From: Dactylosporangium sp. AC04546
GTDB taxonomy: Bacteria > Actinomycetota > Actinomycetes > Mycobacteriales > Micromonosporaceae
Direction: 5' to 3'
Assembly: GCF_022095675.1 (NCBI RefSeq)
Contig: NZ_JAHYSG010000046.1
Span: forward strand, 1-64,000
Length of the DNA: 64,000 bases
Part shown: one piece after another, positions 26,594 through 35,464 of the stretch
How the letters are laid out: each line of letters begins with the position of its first letter
Position numbering within the stretch: the stretch's first letter is position 1
Translations under genes and position numbers: made by a program
Notes under the pieces: model-generated
Seen by the model: only the letters and a program-made list of their open reading frames with translations
Told to the model about the DNA's origin: nothing
Database searches by the model: none

Positions 26594-27768
26594 CTGTGGG
26601 GCTCGTAAATCGGATTCCGGTCTACGCGGCCTGCGTGTATTCGTTGATCAGGCCGCCGAGGATCGGGCGTCGTTGAACCCGGGCGGCGGTGAGGTCGACG
26701 ACCTGCGTTGGTGGGTTGGGCGGTCGCTGGTCGAGCGATCGGTGTGGCCGGTGGCCGTTGTAATGGGCGGTGTACTCGGTCAGCACGCGTGACGGGTGCC
26801 GTTCGCCGACGATGAGTATCCGGTCGGTGCACTCGCGTCTTATCGTGCCGACCCAGCGTTCCGCGAAAGCGTTCGCACTCGGCGCCTTCAATGGTGTCCG
26901 GAGCACGTTGATACCGGCTGCAATGAACACCGCGTCGAAGGCTGCGGTGAATTTCGCGTCCCGGTCACGCAGCAGGAACCGCAGCTCGTCGGCGCGATGG
27001 TCGAGACTCATCAGCAGGTTTCTGGCCTGCTGTGCCACCCAGGCGCCGGTGGGGTGTGCGGTGACGCCGACGACGTGGACCTGCCGGGTGGCGAGCTCGA
27101 TGAAGAACAGTACATAGATCCGCTTCAGGAGCACGGTGTCGACGGTGAAGAAGTCGCACGCCAGGCTCGTGTGGGCCTGCGCGTCAGGAACTGCCGCCAG
27201 GTGGGTCCGGTCCGGCGTGGTGCCGGGTCGAGCCGGCCCGGTGCAGGATCTTCCAGGCTGTGCTGGCCGCGATCTGGTAGCCCAGCCGCGCCAGCTCACC
27301 CAGCACCCGGCGATGCCCCCAGGTCGGGTTCTCCGCGGCCAGGCGCAGGACCACTTCCCGGATCTCGCGGTCTACGGGTGGCCGACCGGGGCGTTTCGGG
27401 TAGGTCCAGTATCGGGCGATGAGTTGCCGGTGCCAGCGCAGCAGCGTGGCCGGGGTGACGAAGAACGCCGACCATTGTGGTCGGGGCAACAGCCGGGACA
27501 ACGCTGCAAGCACCACCCGATCCTCGGGTTGTAGATCGGGGCGGTGCACCTGCCGGCGCAGCACCGCCACCTGATGCCGCAGCACCAGCAGTTCGATGTC
27601 CTTCGCGCCACCGTCCCGGGCGAGTTGGGTCAGCATCTGCAAGATCTGGCGCAGGAGCAGGTACACCAGGCGAGGCACTCATGGCCTGGATCATCGTCGC
27701 CGCTGGCAACTTCGCCACGGACAAACCCGCACGTCACAGCCACCAAACCAAATTTACGAGCCCGACAG
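26594..27768 (-). mobile_element. IS element with terminal inverted repeats (rve transposase)
   Basis: About 1.17 kb. Terminal repeats CTGTGGGGCTCGTAAAT at 26594-26610 and its complement at 27752-27768 match at 16 of 17 bases; the true ends are probably TG...CA one base in. Inside is a single minus-strand transposase split by frameshift. No target duplication is seen: the right end abuts an IS1380-type transposase remnant, while the left end abuts unrelated sequence, which suggests a deletion next to the element. Confidence 0.8.
26622..27678 (-). pseudogene. Integrase-core (rve) transposase, frameshifted
   Basis: The N-terminal half (27678 down to about 27210) begins MPRLVYLLLRQILQMLTQLA, carries a helix-turn-helix segment (IREVVLRLAAENPTWGHRRV) and ends near WKILHRAG. 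The catalytic half is in another frame (about 27190 to 26622): TSLACDFFTVDTVLLKRIYV with the first Asp, then FLLRDRDAKFTAAFD with the second, and APSANAFAERWVGTIRREC with the Glu, the DDE triad of the rve superfamily; end GLINEYTQAA. The region between, where relatives read GPTWRQF, has two compensating indels. Each half is otherwise intact, so inactivation is recent. The protein would be about 350 residues if restored. Confidence 0.85.
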
Positions 27769-28247
27769 GGTCCGTGCGCAACGCAGCTTCCTGGGTTCGG
27801 CGATGGCAAGTTCGCCGTGCAGGAGGAGCATCTGGGTCCAGGCGAGCAGGTCGACGCTGGTCAGGGCGAGCTGGAGCCAGACATCCCACGGCGTTGATGG
27901 CGAAGAGGCGGGACGGGAACCGACCGAAGCCGGTGTCTTTGCCGCATCTGATGCGGTCTTCGACGCGGGCGTGGCCGCGGTGACGGGCCTCGAGGAACTG
28001 CACGGAGCCGGATCCCGCGGGCGTGTCGGTGGCGAAGACCTGGTGTCGCAGGCCTTCGATGGTGTTGAACAGCGACAGCTGGGCGCCGGGGTGTGGTCGT
28101 TCGCGGCGCGCGATGAACCGGGTGCCGTCCGGGAACCCGTCGTCGGGGACCAGGCCGGTCAGCTCGCAGACCTCGGCGCCGTCGCGGGGTTGTATGTGCG
28201 AGCAGGCCGTGGGTGCAGCCGGCCGAGTCCGACCGGATCAGGATCGG
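27769..28247 (-). pseudogene. IS1380-type transposase remnant
   Basis: C-terminal part of a DDE transposase on the minus strand. Recognisable blocks: ILIRSDSAGCTHGLL near 28190-28240, then after an internal deletion CELTGLVPDDGFPDGTRF, HPGAQLSLFNTIEGLRHQVF, FLEARHRGHARVEDRIRCGK and GFGRFPSRLFAINAV, and after a frameshift near 27890 LALTSVDLLAWTQMLLLHGE. The match stops exactly at the end of the neighbouring IS (27768); the other side stops where an alpha/beta-hydrolase fragment begins. Non-functional. Confidence 0.8.
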
Positions 28248-28528
28248 TGTCCGCCTTCGAAGCGTCGGGGTTCACGGGCAGCGTCAACTGGTACCGGAAC
28301 CTGGACCGCAACTGGCACCTGCTGGCCGACGCGGACCCGATCATCCGGCAGCCCACCCTCATGATCTACGGCGACCGCGACGCGGTCCAGCGGTCCGAAC
28401 GGCTGACGGATTTCGTGCCCGACGCGGAGGTGGTCAGCCTCGACTGCGGTCACTGGATCCAGCAGGAACTGCCGGAAGAAGCCAATCAGGCGATCCTCAA
28501 GTGGCTCGCCCGGCATGACGTCGCCTGA
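28248..28528 (+). pseudogene. Alpha/beta-hydrolase (epoxide-hydrolase-like), 5' truncated
   Basis: The last 93 residues of an alpha/beta hydrolase: GSVNWYRNLDRNWHLLA cap-domain end, QPTLMIYGDRDAVQ with the catalytic acid, and VVSLDCGHWIQQELPEEANQ with the catalytic His, ending AILKWLARHDVA. The nucleophile half is missing, replaced by the IS1380-type remnant. No start codon or ribosome site belongs to it. Confidence 0.85.
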
Positions 28529-28541
28529 GGTTCGTCCGGCA

Positions 28542-29741
28542 TCAGGCGCTGCGCCTGCGGCGGAGGGCGGTCAGCACGACGCGGTAGCCGCTGCGGGCCG
28601 CCCCCGCCAGTGCCAGCAGGGACGGGACGACCGCGATCGCCAGCGCCGCGAGGCCGGCCCAGGCTGCCGGGGTGGTCAGGCCGTCGGCGCGGATCGGGGC
28701 GACGCACAGCTCGATGAGGAACCGCAGGCTAGGCAGGGCGAACGTGAACAGGTAGACCAGCGCGATCGTGATGCCCGGGAGGTACAGCCAGAGGTAGCGG
28801 CGCGCCCAGGTCACCTCGCGAGGGTCGGCGCCGGCCAGCTGGCGCTCGTCGTCGGGGGTCGCGCGGCGCAGGTAGCGGCGCAGCAGCGCGCCCTTGGTCG
28901 CCCACAGCGTCTTACAACCGGTGGCGTTGACCAGCAGTGCGTAGACGTCGGTGCGCATGAAGACCAGGGCCTGCGCGACGACGGCGGTGACCTGCATCAG
29001 CACCAGGGCGCGCAGGAGCCGGACCACCACCGGGCCGAGCTGTTCGGCGAAGCCGGCTTGCAGCAGCAGCGCCACCGACAGGATGACCACGTCCCAGGTG
29101 ATCCCGGCCAGCAGCGGGGCGTACCGGGCGCGGCGGGGCAGGCTCCACAGGCGGGTGAGGTCGGCCTGGAACGTGACGAAGTACAGCCGCCGCGTCACCG
29201 ACAGCCGGCTGCGCAGCCCGTGCACGGCCGTCGCGAGGACGTGCGCGCCTTCGTGGGCGAGCGCGGCGAGGACGCCGAGCACGCTGAGGACGAGGATGTT
29301 CAGCAGCTGGGTCGAGAAGGGAAAGCCGTCCTGATAGTTCGGCCGCAGGTGTGGTACCGCGAGCAGCAGCACCGGCGCCGCGAGCCCGACGAGCGCGTAG
29401 GCGACCCAGGCCGCGGGGTGGAACAGCAGCCTGCCGGCCCGCTGGCGGAAGCTGCCGGCGAGGTCCGGCCCGTCGGTCTCGGGGAGCGTGCCGGGCGGCG
29501 CGAAGAGCCCCTCGCCGTCCAGCACCGTCAGGAAGTCCGCGACGTCGACGGGCTCTCCGGCGACGTCGGCGGCGCGGCGCTCGCACTCCGCGACGTCCAG
29601 CCCTTCCTGCAGCCACGCGATGATCTTCGCGCCGAGCTCCGGCACCTCGACGTATTCGGCGGTGTGCGGGCTGCCCACGACGTAGCCGTCGCCGTCGGCC
29701 ACCAGGGTCAGTGACCGGATCTGCACCGCTGAGGGCACCAT
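28542..29741 (-). CDS. M50-like membrane metalloprotease with PqqD-like N-terminus
   Basis: 399-aa putative intramembrane zinc peptidase, third gene of a RiPP-like operon. Residues 1-80 look like a PqqD-type peptide-recognition domain (GYVVGSPHTAEYVEVPELGA and a Leu/Gly-rich end GEGLFAPPG). From 105 on there are about eight membrane spans; the active-site motif is His163-Glu-x-x-His167 (LAHEGAHVLA) in the second or third, as in site-2 proteases and in peptide zinc metalloproteases of RiPP clusters. Its ATG directly follows the ThiF-like gene stop. It would cut a leader peptide or export the product (inference from family and context). It is convergent with the truncated hydrolase. Confidence 0.8.
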   Translation of the reverse strand: MVPSAVQIRSLTLVADGDGYVVGSPHTAEYVEVPELGAKIIAWLQEGLDVAECERRAADVAGEPVDVADFLTVLDGEGLFAPPGTLPETDGPDLAGSFRQRAGRLLFHPAAWVAYALVGLAAPVLLLAVPHLRPNYQDGFPFSTQLLNILVLSVLGVLAALAHEGAHVLATAVHGLRSRLSVTRRLYFVTFQADLTRLWSLPRRARYAPLLAGITWDVVILSVALLLQAGFAEQLGPVVVRLLRALVLMQVTAVVAQALVFMRTDVYALLVNATGCKTLWATKGALLRRYLRRATPDDERQLAGADPREVTWARRYLWLYLPGITIALVYLFTFALPSLRFLIELCVAPIRADGLTTPAAWAGLAALAIAVVPSLLALAGAARSGYRVVLTALRRRRSA

Positions 29742-30842
29742 TCAGGCCTCCGGCGATCGGTGGCACAGCGGGCAGCCGGGATGCCGCGGCCACGCATCGA
29801 CGGTCGTCCGCATGCCGTCCACCAGGTCGAACGTGTGGTAGGTGGCGGCCGCCACCGGCGGGTCGGTGCGGGTCAGGTAGCGGGCGGCCTCCAGCGTGAC
29901 GAAGCCGGCGAGCAGCTGCGCGACGGGGCCGGTGGCGCGGTTGACGAATTCGCCGGACACCGCCACCGTCTGCTCGGCCAGGTGGGGCATGGTCGCGCCC
30001 TGGTCCTCGCGGTTGAGCTCCAGGCACAGCCGGCACGGGCTGACACCGGGCTCGACGGACCAGTAGAAGATCGTCGAGTAGAGCAGGCCGGCGGTCACGA
30101 ACGGCACGCCGAGGTCGAAGCAGGCCTCGTTGACGATGAGCTGGATGTCGTCCGGCGAGTCGATGGCGCTGACGACCAGCGACGCACCGGCGCCGAGCCG
30201 GCGCACCGTGTCAGCGTCGGACACTCGCTCGTGGACGGTGTCGACGACGGTGGTGCCCGGCGAGTACCGCGCGGCCCAGTCGCGGGCCGCGTCGACCTTG
30301 TTGCGCCCGACGTCGGCGTGGCCGTACGCGAACTGGCGGGCCAGGTTCTTCTCCTCCACGACGTCGCAGTCGACGAGGCGGATCCGGCCGACGCCGAGAC
30401 CGATCAGCGACTGCAGCACCCCGCTGCCCATGCCGCCGGCGCCGAGCAGCAGCACGTCGGCGGTGGCCATCGCGCGGTGGAAGCCGGCGCTGGTACGGCG
30501 CAGGTCGCTGTACAGGTCGTAGAAGCGCAGGTTGCTCGCGTGGCGGCGGAGGGTGGCGTCGTCCAGGTCCGCGTCGCCGTCGGCGCGCAGCAGCACGCCG
30601 GCCTGGTCGAGCGCCTCGACCGCGGCGGCCATCTCCTCCTCGGTCACGTCGAAGCCGCGCTCGCGCATGGCGGTCGGCAGCTCCGCGACGGTGCGCGAGC
30701 CCTGCGCGAGGACCTGCAGCAGCGTCGTGACGGCGCCGTCCTCGTCGGCGAGGTGGGTCAGCTCGTACGGCCGCCCGATGAGGACCACCTCGGCGGGGCG
30801 CCGGAGGACGGAGATGGACTTGAGCTTCGGCCGGACCGGCAT
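29742..30842 (-). CDS. ThiF/E1-like adenylyltransferase with RRE-type N-terminus
   Basis: 366-aa enzyme of the ThiF/MoeB/E1 superfamily, which adenylates a C-terminal carboxylate or side chain. Residues 10-90 resemble a PqqD-like RiPP recognition element (VVLIGRPYELTHLADEDGAV, LLQVLAQGSRTVAEL). The Rossmann core has Gly134-Gly140 (GAGGMGS), the acidic strand RLVDCDVVEEKNLARQF and the Arg/Lys of GRNKVDAA. Zinc ligands: Cys270-x-x-Cys273 and Cys357-x-x-Cys360. Homologues include MccB of microcin C and PaaA of pantocin A (established family facts). GGAG lies eight bases upstream of the ATG at 30842. It sits just after a 27-codon candidate precursor gene and a strong hairpin, which is the usual layout of RiPP operons. 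Confidence 0.85.
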   Translation of the reverse strand: MPVRPKLKSISVLRRPAEVVLIGRPYELTHLADEDGAVTTLLQVLAQGSRTVAELPTAMRERGFDVTEEEMAAAVEALDQAGVLLRADGDADLDDATLRRHASNLRFYDLYSDLRRTSAGFHRAMATADVLLLGAGGMGSGVLQSLIGLGVGRIRLVDCDVVEEKNLARQFAYGHADVGRNKVDAARDWAARYSPGTTVVDTVHERVSDADTVRRLGAGASLVVSAIDSPDDIQLIVNEACFDLGVPFVTAGLLYSTIFYWSVEPGVSPCRLCLELNREDQGATMPHLAEQTVAVSGEFVNRATGPVAQLLAGFVTLEAARYLTRTDPPVAAATYHTFDLVDGMRTTVDAWPRHPGCPLCHRSPEA

Positions 30843-30882
30843 CGACAACACTCCAGATCGGGGAACGTCGAACAAGGCGGCA

Positions 30883-30914
30883 GGGGCCGGCCCGGTCGCA
30901 CCCGGGCCGGCCCC
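30883..30914 (-). terminator. Hairpin between candidate precursor and modification genes
   Basis: Perfect 13-bp inverted repeat (30883-30895 with 30902-30914, six-base loop). It lies nine bases past the stop of the 27-aa ORF and before the ThiF-like gene. Such partial terminators keep precursor expression higher than enzyme expression. Confidence 0.75.
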
Positions 30915-30922
30915 ACGGGTGC

Positions 30923-31006
30923 TTACAGAGCGCCCGTCTTGTTCTCCGGGTCCTCGTGGATCCGGGTGGCCTCGATACGCTCGACCTTCTTCACGGTGAT
31001 CTTCAT
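30923..31006 (-). CDS. 27-aa candidate RiPP precursor peptide
   Basis: Small ORF starting MKITVKKVERIEATRI and ending HEDPENKTGAL. A strong ribosome site (AAGGGAG, eight bases before the ATG at 31006), the lack of any other gene use of this stretch, and its place directly upstream of RRE-ThiF and metalloprotease genes support it as a precursor. The N-terminal basic-hydrophobic half would be the leader; the acidic tail EDPEN followed by KTGAL would be the core. It has no Cys and only two Thr, so it is not a lanthipeptide or thiazole type. E1-like enzymes act on Asn or Glu residues near the C-terminus in microcin C and pantocin, and this tail offers both (speculative). Confidence 0.65.
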   Translation of the reverse strand: MKITVKKVERIEATRIHEDPENKTGAL

Positions 31007-31104
31007 GTGGGAGCTCCCTTCGATTCCTGATGGAGTCGGCGGGCGATCGCCTGCCGTGAAAGGATGCTGCGGGGCCCCGCGTGCAGTTTGCGTGCAAGCC
31101 GCCG

Positions 31105-31286
31105 GCGGGTTCACCATCCCGGCCGCCGGCGGCACGTACTGGGTCGGCGAGGCCATGCAGAAGGTCGACTACTCCGACGCCGGCCCGAAGCCCGACACGA
31201 CCGGCGCGGCGACGAAGACCCTCGCCGCGAACGCGGCGCACCTCGCCCGGCTGCTCGCGCAGACCCCGTACGAACCGTCGAGCTGA
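31105..31286 (+). pseudogene. NADPH-dependent FMN reductase fragment, 5' truncated
   Basis: About 60 C-terminal residues of a flavodoxin-fold NAD(P)H-dependent oxidoreductase: GGTYWVGEAMQKVDYSDAG, then TTKTLAANAAHLARLLA and the stop at 31284-31286. The flavin-binding N-terminal part is missing and the upstream side is the promoter of the RiPP-like operon. A terminator hairpin still follows. Confidence 0.7.
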
Positions 31287-31296
31287 CCCGCACACG

Positions 31297-31331
31297 GAAG
31301 CCGCCGCCCAGGACGCCTGGGCGACGGCTTC
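31297..31331 (+). terminator. Terminator of the truncated reductase gene
   Basis: Sixteen-bp stem (31297-31312 with 31316-31331, one mismatch, loop ACG), eleven bases past the stop. Confidence 0.75.
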
Positions 31332-31930
31332 GGCTTCGGTACCGCGCTAGCCGGCGCTCCGCTTCGGCGCGGCCGGTGCCGTCGCGAGGTCGCGGGCGGC
31401 CTCCAGCACCTGACCGGCGGTCGGGTTGTCCCGCAGGCGGCGGGCGTTCGGGTGTACGGCGAAATCCGCACCCATCCGGCAGGACCCATCAGGCCCTGGT
31501 TGGCGGGAGAGCTTCAAGCCGTCCCCGTGGCCGCTGGTGGTTGTCGATCACTGCCGCCTTGCTGCCGTGGCTGCCGGCGGCAAGCCGAGGGCGGGTGCGC
31601 TTGCTCGGACTCCAGACGCTGGCCGCGCAACCCGAAGGTCGGTAGGTGAGAGCCGAACATCGTTGGTGGAAACTGTCGGCCGACCGGCCCGAGGACAGCG
31701 TCTTCCCGGTGGCGTTCAGTACGACGGCCACCGCCAGCGGCGACAAGACCGTCATCGTTTGAAGACTGCCTGCCGGCTGACCGGTACCGACACCGCATAC
31801 CGGTCAGCGGTGCGAGGCTAGTCTCCAGTCGTCGGCACAGCCGGAACCCCTGCACCCTTCAAACCTTCGAGCGGCAACTCCTCACGCGCCTCCACGCTGG
31901 CACACCACGTCCGGTCCCGCGGCCTGAACG
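31332..31930. other. Decayed region without a gene
   Basis: A minus-strand stretch at 31347-31478 reads DFAVHPNARRLRDNPTAGQV and DLATAPAAPKRSAG before a stop, like the C-terminus of an unidentified enzyme, but no start is left. The rest (31480-31930) holds only short overlapping frames that I cannot assign. Confidence 0.4.
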
Positions 31931-32275
31931 CTACGGCTCGGGGCGGCGCCGGTTCGCCAACCGGGCGTACAGCTCGCCGACAGCCACCGCCCCGGCCGCG
32001 TCGAGCTCGGCCCGGCGGCGCAGATACCACCACCAGCGCAGCAAGACCACCAACAACCCGGCCAGGGAAACCGTGAAGGCAAACGAACCGGCAATCCACA
32101 GCGCCCGGCCCAGCCAAACCGGCCCCGATGACCCACCAACCACCTCGACGACCACGAACGTCGCCCCTGCCGCTGCCAGCACGACGAACAGCCCGGCCGC
32201 GAAATACCACGCCGAGCGCGCCAGCTCAGCACGGATATGCGCAGTGTGGTCTGGGCGGTACACCCTCCGAGCCAT
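31931..32275 (-). CDS. Two-span membrane protein, unknown
   Basis: 114-aa protein. From the ATG at 32275: a basic lead (MARRVYRPDHTAHIRAELAR), a first span (WYFAAGLFVVLAAAGATFVV), a short polar loop, a second span (WIAGSFAFTVSLAGLLVVLL) and a basic Trp/Arg-rich cytosolic tail (RWWWYLRRRAELDAAG). No family recognised. The longer open frame upstream is an IS110-type transposase remnant, not part of this gene. Nothing nearby suggests a function. Confidence 0.6.
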   Translation of the reverse strand: MARRVYRPDHTAHIRAELARSAWYFAAGLFVVLAAAGATFVVVEVVGGSSGPVWLGRALWIAGSFAFTVSLAGLLVVLLRWWWYLRRRAELDAAGAVAVGELYARLANRRRPEP

Positions 32276-32391
32276 ACCCGCGGCATGGCATAACCGCGCC
32301 CGGCCTTGCCGCCCACCGACGGCGGACCGCCCGGTCGGCCCGCCGCCTCCGGCCACGCCACCCTCGCCGTGACCTCCGACATCGACACCTC

Positions 32392-32682
32392 CGACCTCCT
32401 CGAGTTCAACGCGACGGGTGACGTCGTCGACGACTACCCGCCGCAAGCCGCTCGCACATAACGCTGCAACGGCAACGCAGTGGGCATCGACTGGGTCCGC
32501 CTTACGGCCCTGCGCGGTGTCGAACAGCCGGGCGCGAGCGACAACTTGGCCGGCACGTCGAGCACGGTTTCGTTGTCGGTGACCAGGCGCTGGGCGACAT
32601 ACCGGCCGATGCTGTTGCAGCCTTCGACCGCCCAGACTCGGTCTTTGTGCTGCCGGCCGGAGGAGATGGCTGACCAGTTCAT
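32392..32682 (-). pseudogene. IS110-type transposase N-terminal remnant
   Basis: Minus-strand text KDRVWAVEGCNSIGRYVAQR and LVTDNETVLDVPAKL matches the DEDD-type N-terminus of IS110-family transposases (VWAVEGxNGIGR, DVPAKL). After a frameshift it continues as RARLFDTAQGRKADPVDAHC and VAVAALCASGLR. The catalytic C-terminal half is absent. Confidence 0.75.
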
Positions 32683-32956
32683 CGCCGCGCTACGGAACGG
32701 ATTGTCCAGCGAACCGGCGCTGCGGTGCGAAGTTCGCCGCCCGCCAAACGGCCTGCCGGATGCGCTCGCCCGATGTCAGCCTTTTTTGTGCCGATCTGCG
32801 GCATCCTTAACCGATTTCCCAGCCACCGGTGTCAGGTACGCGACGGGGGCGAAAACCCTCGCGGAGACCGGCAACGGTCGGCGGGACGGGTGGCGTCTTG
32901 ACAGGCATCATTTCGGGCTGCCGACGCCCGATCCCTCCAACTATGAAGGAGTACCG

Positions 32957-34096
32957 ATGCCTCCCTACACCTCCCGGCGGCTGCAGCTGCGGCGCGCCGC
33001 GGTCACCTCCGTCGCCGCGCTCGCCGTCCTGGTCGCGGCGTCCGGCCTGGCCCTGGCCGTCACGCCCGACCAGCGGACCGTCGACGTGCCAGGCAGCTCC
33101 AGTGCCCCGGCGACGCCGCCCTCCTCCACGCCGCCGGCCGTCCTGGAGCTTCCCCGGTACCAGGGGACGGCACCGCCCCGGTTCGCCGCGGGCCCGCTCG
33201 CGAACGCCCGGGCCGACATCGGCTGGTCGACGGCGTCGCAGTGTGGTACCGGGCTGGTCAAGTTCGCCGGCGGGACCTACGCGTACCCGGGCCGGCCCGG
33301 CACGATGCACGTCGTGCGGACCGCGGCCGGGGACGTGAACCGCGACGGCACCGCCGACCTGGTCGCCGTCCTGGAGTGCGAGGCCGGGCAGGCCACCGCC
33401 TACCAGGTGGTCGCGCTGACCGCGGACGGCACGTACAACGGCGAGCCCGTCTACAACGTCATCGGGCAGGCGGCACTGCACTCCTCGACCCGCGCCGACG
33501 GGTTCCGGGTGGCGTTCGACGCCGCCGTCGCCGCCGACGGCGCGGTCCGGGTCCAGGTGGGTGACCGGCTCGGCGCCGACTGGGCGGAGTCGGCGACCGT
33601 CTCCCAGCTGCAGTGGCGCACCTACCGCGTGGACGGCGGGGTCCTGCGCCAGACCGGCGGCCCGACCGTGTTCCCCGCCGACCCGCCCACGGCCCGCTAC
33701 ACGGTCGAGGCCACCGACTTGGTCTTCGACGCGCCGCGGGACGGGCGGCGCACGGGCCGGATGACCGTCGAGGTCCGCAACGAGGGCACGGCCGCGATCC
33801 CGCGGACGGTGCTCGGCCTCAAGCTGCCCTCGTTCGCCCGGCCGGCCGGGGACCCCGCGGCCTGGGCCGGCTGCGGCTGGGAGAGCGCCGCCGACACCGT
33901 CGTGCTGTGCGACCTGGCGGAGCTGACCCCCGGCGGCAGCCGCCGCCTCACCCTCACCCTCGTGATGGACGACGCGGAGCCCCCCAGCACGGCCGACGCC
34001 GGCCTCGCCGCATTCGCCCGCCAGCCCTACGGCACCGACCGCGTCCTGGAACGCGGCGGCACAACCACAGACGGGTACGCGGTCGAGTTCCGCTAG
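32957..34096 (+). CDS. Secreted protein of unknown function
   Basis: 379-aa exported protein. Signal peptide at residues 1-35: basic RRLQLRRAAV, hydrophobic VAALAVLVAASGLALA, cut near AVTP. A Pro/Ser-rich linker (SSSAPATPPSSTPPAV) follows, then a beta-rich domain with an Asp-rich FG-GAP-like turn (AGDVNRDGTADLVAV) and a C-terminal domain like bacterial Ig or CARDB folds (MTVEVRNEGTAAIPRTVLGL). Four Cys could form disulfides. GAAGGAG lies five bases before the ATG at 32957. It stands alone, with a very strong terminator after it. Function unknown; cell-wall or adhesion role is a guess. Confidence 0.75.
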   Translation: MPPYTSRRLQLRRAAVTSVAALAVLVAASGLALAVTPDQRTVDVPGSSSAPATPPSSTPPAVLELPRYQGTAPPRFAAGPLANARADIGWSTASQCGTGLVKFAGGTYAYPGRPGTMHVVRTAAGDVNRDGTADLVAVLECEAGQATAYQVVALTADGTYNGEPVYNVIGQAALHSSTRADGFRVAFDAAVAADGAVRVQVGDRLGADWAESATVSQLQWRTYRVDGGVLRQTGGPTVFPADPPTARYTVEATDLVFDAPRDGRRTGRMTVEVRNEGTAAIPRTVLGLKLPSFARPAGDPAAWAGCGWESAADTVVLCDLAELTPGGSRRLTLTLVMDDAEPPSTADAGLAAFARQPYGTDRVLERGGTTTDGYAVEFR

Positions 34097-34100
34097 CCCC

Positions 34101-34134
34101 GCGGCCCGGGGCGCCCCAGGGCGCCCCGGGCCGC
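34101..34134 (+). terminator. Strong hairpin terminator
   Basis: Perfect 16-bp inverted repeat (34101-34116 with 34119-34134) with a two-base loop, immediately after the secreted protein gene. Confidence 0.85.
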
Positions 34135-34552
34135 CTCAACAGTCCCGCCACCATCGCTGACGCGCAGGGACTCCGGTCGAAGGGTCGTCCGCTGCGTACT
34201 TCGGCGGCGGGGAATCGGGCACTGGCTTCGGCGAATCGGTCGAGAACCTCGTCGATCTTCCCGGCTGGGATCACCGCCAGCGGTTCGGGTCGGGAAGCCG
34301 CCTTCTTCGCCTTGGGTGGGCGCGGGGCGAAGATTTCTCGCAGCGTAGGTGGCAGCATCGCGCGCCATTGCTCGCCGGAACCTTCGACGCGGCCACTACG
34401 AACTCGCCGTCGACACTCCGCCGGCAACGCGGGTCGCCGCCGCGTTCACCGAACTCGCCCGAGGGATCTGACCGAGGGGCCCCTTCAGGGGTCGCCTCGT
34501 TTTGCTCCAGGCATCCCGCGGGCCGTCAGTCTTGGTGCATCGTCGGGCTGGC
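34135..34552. other. Intergenic with unassigned fragments
   Basis: A minus-strand frame near 34200-34365 reads MLPPTLREIFAPRPPKAKKA and GKIDEVLDRFAEASARF without a recognisable family. An imperfect hairpin at 34468-34502 could end the minus-strand phosphotransferase transcript. Confidence 0.4.
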
Positions 34553-35464
34553 TCAGGCGCCAGCCAGTGCGAGCCTTTGTTCGGCCTCGTCCGGCGCCAG
34601 CCACGATGCTCCGTCCAGGCTGGCCTTCTTCGTGTTGAACGCGTACACCCACAGGCCCGCGGCCCAGCTCGCTTCGATCTCGTCCGCCGACCAGGCACGG
34701 CCGGCAGCACGCTGGTACGCGTCCAGGAACGCTGCCGACTCGGGAACCGTCGCGGCCCTGAGTTCCATCCCGCACGGCCACACCGACGCGGCCAGCCCGA
34801 CCACCACGGCCTCCGGGGCGGCGATGACGCTGTCCCAGTCGTGCACCACCAGCGGCTCGTCGCCGTCCCAGCGGAGGTTCTGCGCCTCCCAATCGCCGTG
34901 CCCGATCACGATGCGGCGGCCGGCCGGGGTACGGACGAACCGGTCCAGCCGGCGGCGGACGAGCGCCCCGGTCTCGTCGAGCCACGGCGTCGCGTGCTCG
35001 GCCGCGTTGAGGTCGTCGTCGCGGTCGTCGGCTGCTGGCCAGACGCCGGGCAGACCGTGATTCCACGCCGTCCACGGCAGATCCGGGCCGAGAGTGCCGA
35101 CCGTCTCCGGTCGGGGCGCGAGGGTGACGAATCGCGCCAGCAGCCCAGCGAACCGGCGGACGCGGTCGGTCCGGGGCGCCAGAGACCCTCCAGGGACGTA
35201 CGCCTCGGCGTTCACCGCCAGGCCGTCCTGGACGATCAGATCGGTCAGTGGCTCAGGAGCGGGAAAGCCGGCGCGCCACAGCGCCCGCTCGACTGTGATA
35301 CACGCGGCGAGACGTGGAGAGTTCGGCCGCACCTTGACTATCACCTCGCGCCCTTCGGCCAGCCGCACGCCAAAAACGTGCGACAGGTGACCGGAGGTGA
35401 ACAGCACATCCTCGATCGGAGAGCCGAGGTGGCGCTTGCACCAGTGTCCGACGTCGAACGTCAT
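34553..35464 (-). CDS. APH-family phosphotransferase
   Basis: 303-aa small-molecule kinase of the aminoglycoside phosphotransferase/choline-kinase fold. Lys in VIVKVRPNS binds ATP; the catalytic loop is His189-Gly-Asp191 with Asn196 (IGHGDWEAQNLRW); the metal site is Asp209/Asp211 (VVHDWDSV). Such proteins phosphorylate sugars, antibiotics or amino alcohols; the substrate here cannot be read from sequence and resistance should not be assumed. The ATG at 35464 overlaps the stop of a TnsA-like fragment (ATGA), so the gene was once translated from an upstream gene and may now have lost its own promoter. Confidence 0.85.
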   Translation of the reverse strand: MTFDVGHWCKRHLGSPIEDVLFTSGHLSHVFGVRLAEGREVIVKVRPNSPRLAACITVERALWRAGFPAPEPLTDLIVQDGLAVNAEAYVPGGSLAPRTDRVRRFAGLLARFVTLAPRPETVGTLGPDLPWTAWNHGLPGVWPAADDRDDDLNAAEHATPWLDETGALVRRRLDRFVRTPAGRRIVIGHGDWEAQNLRWDGDEPLVVHDWDSVIAAPEAVVVGLAASVWPCGMELRAATVPESAAFLDAYQRAAGRAWSADEIEASWAAGLWVYAFNTKKASLDGASWLAPDEAEQRLALAGA

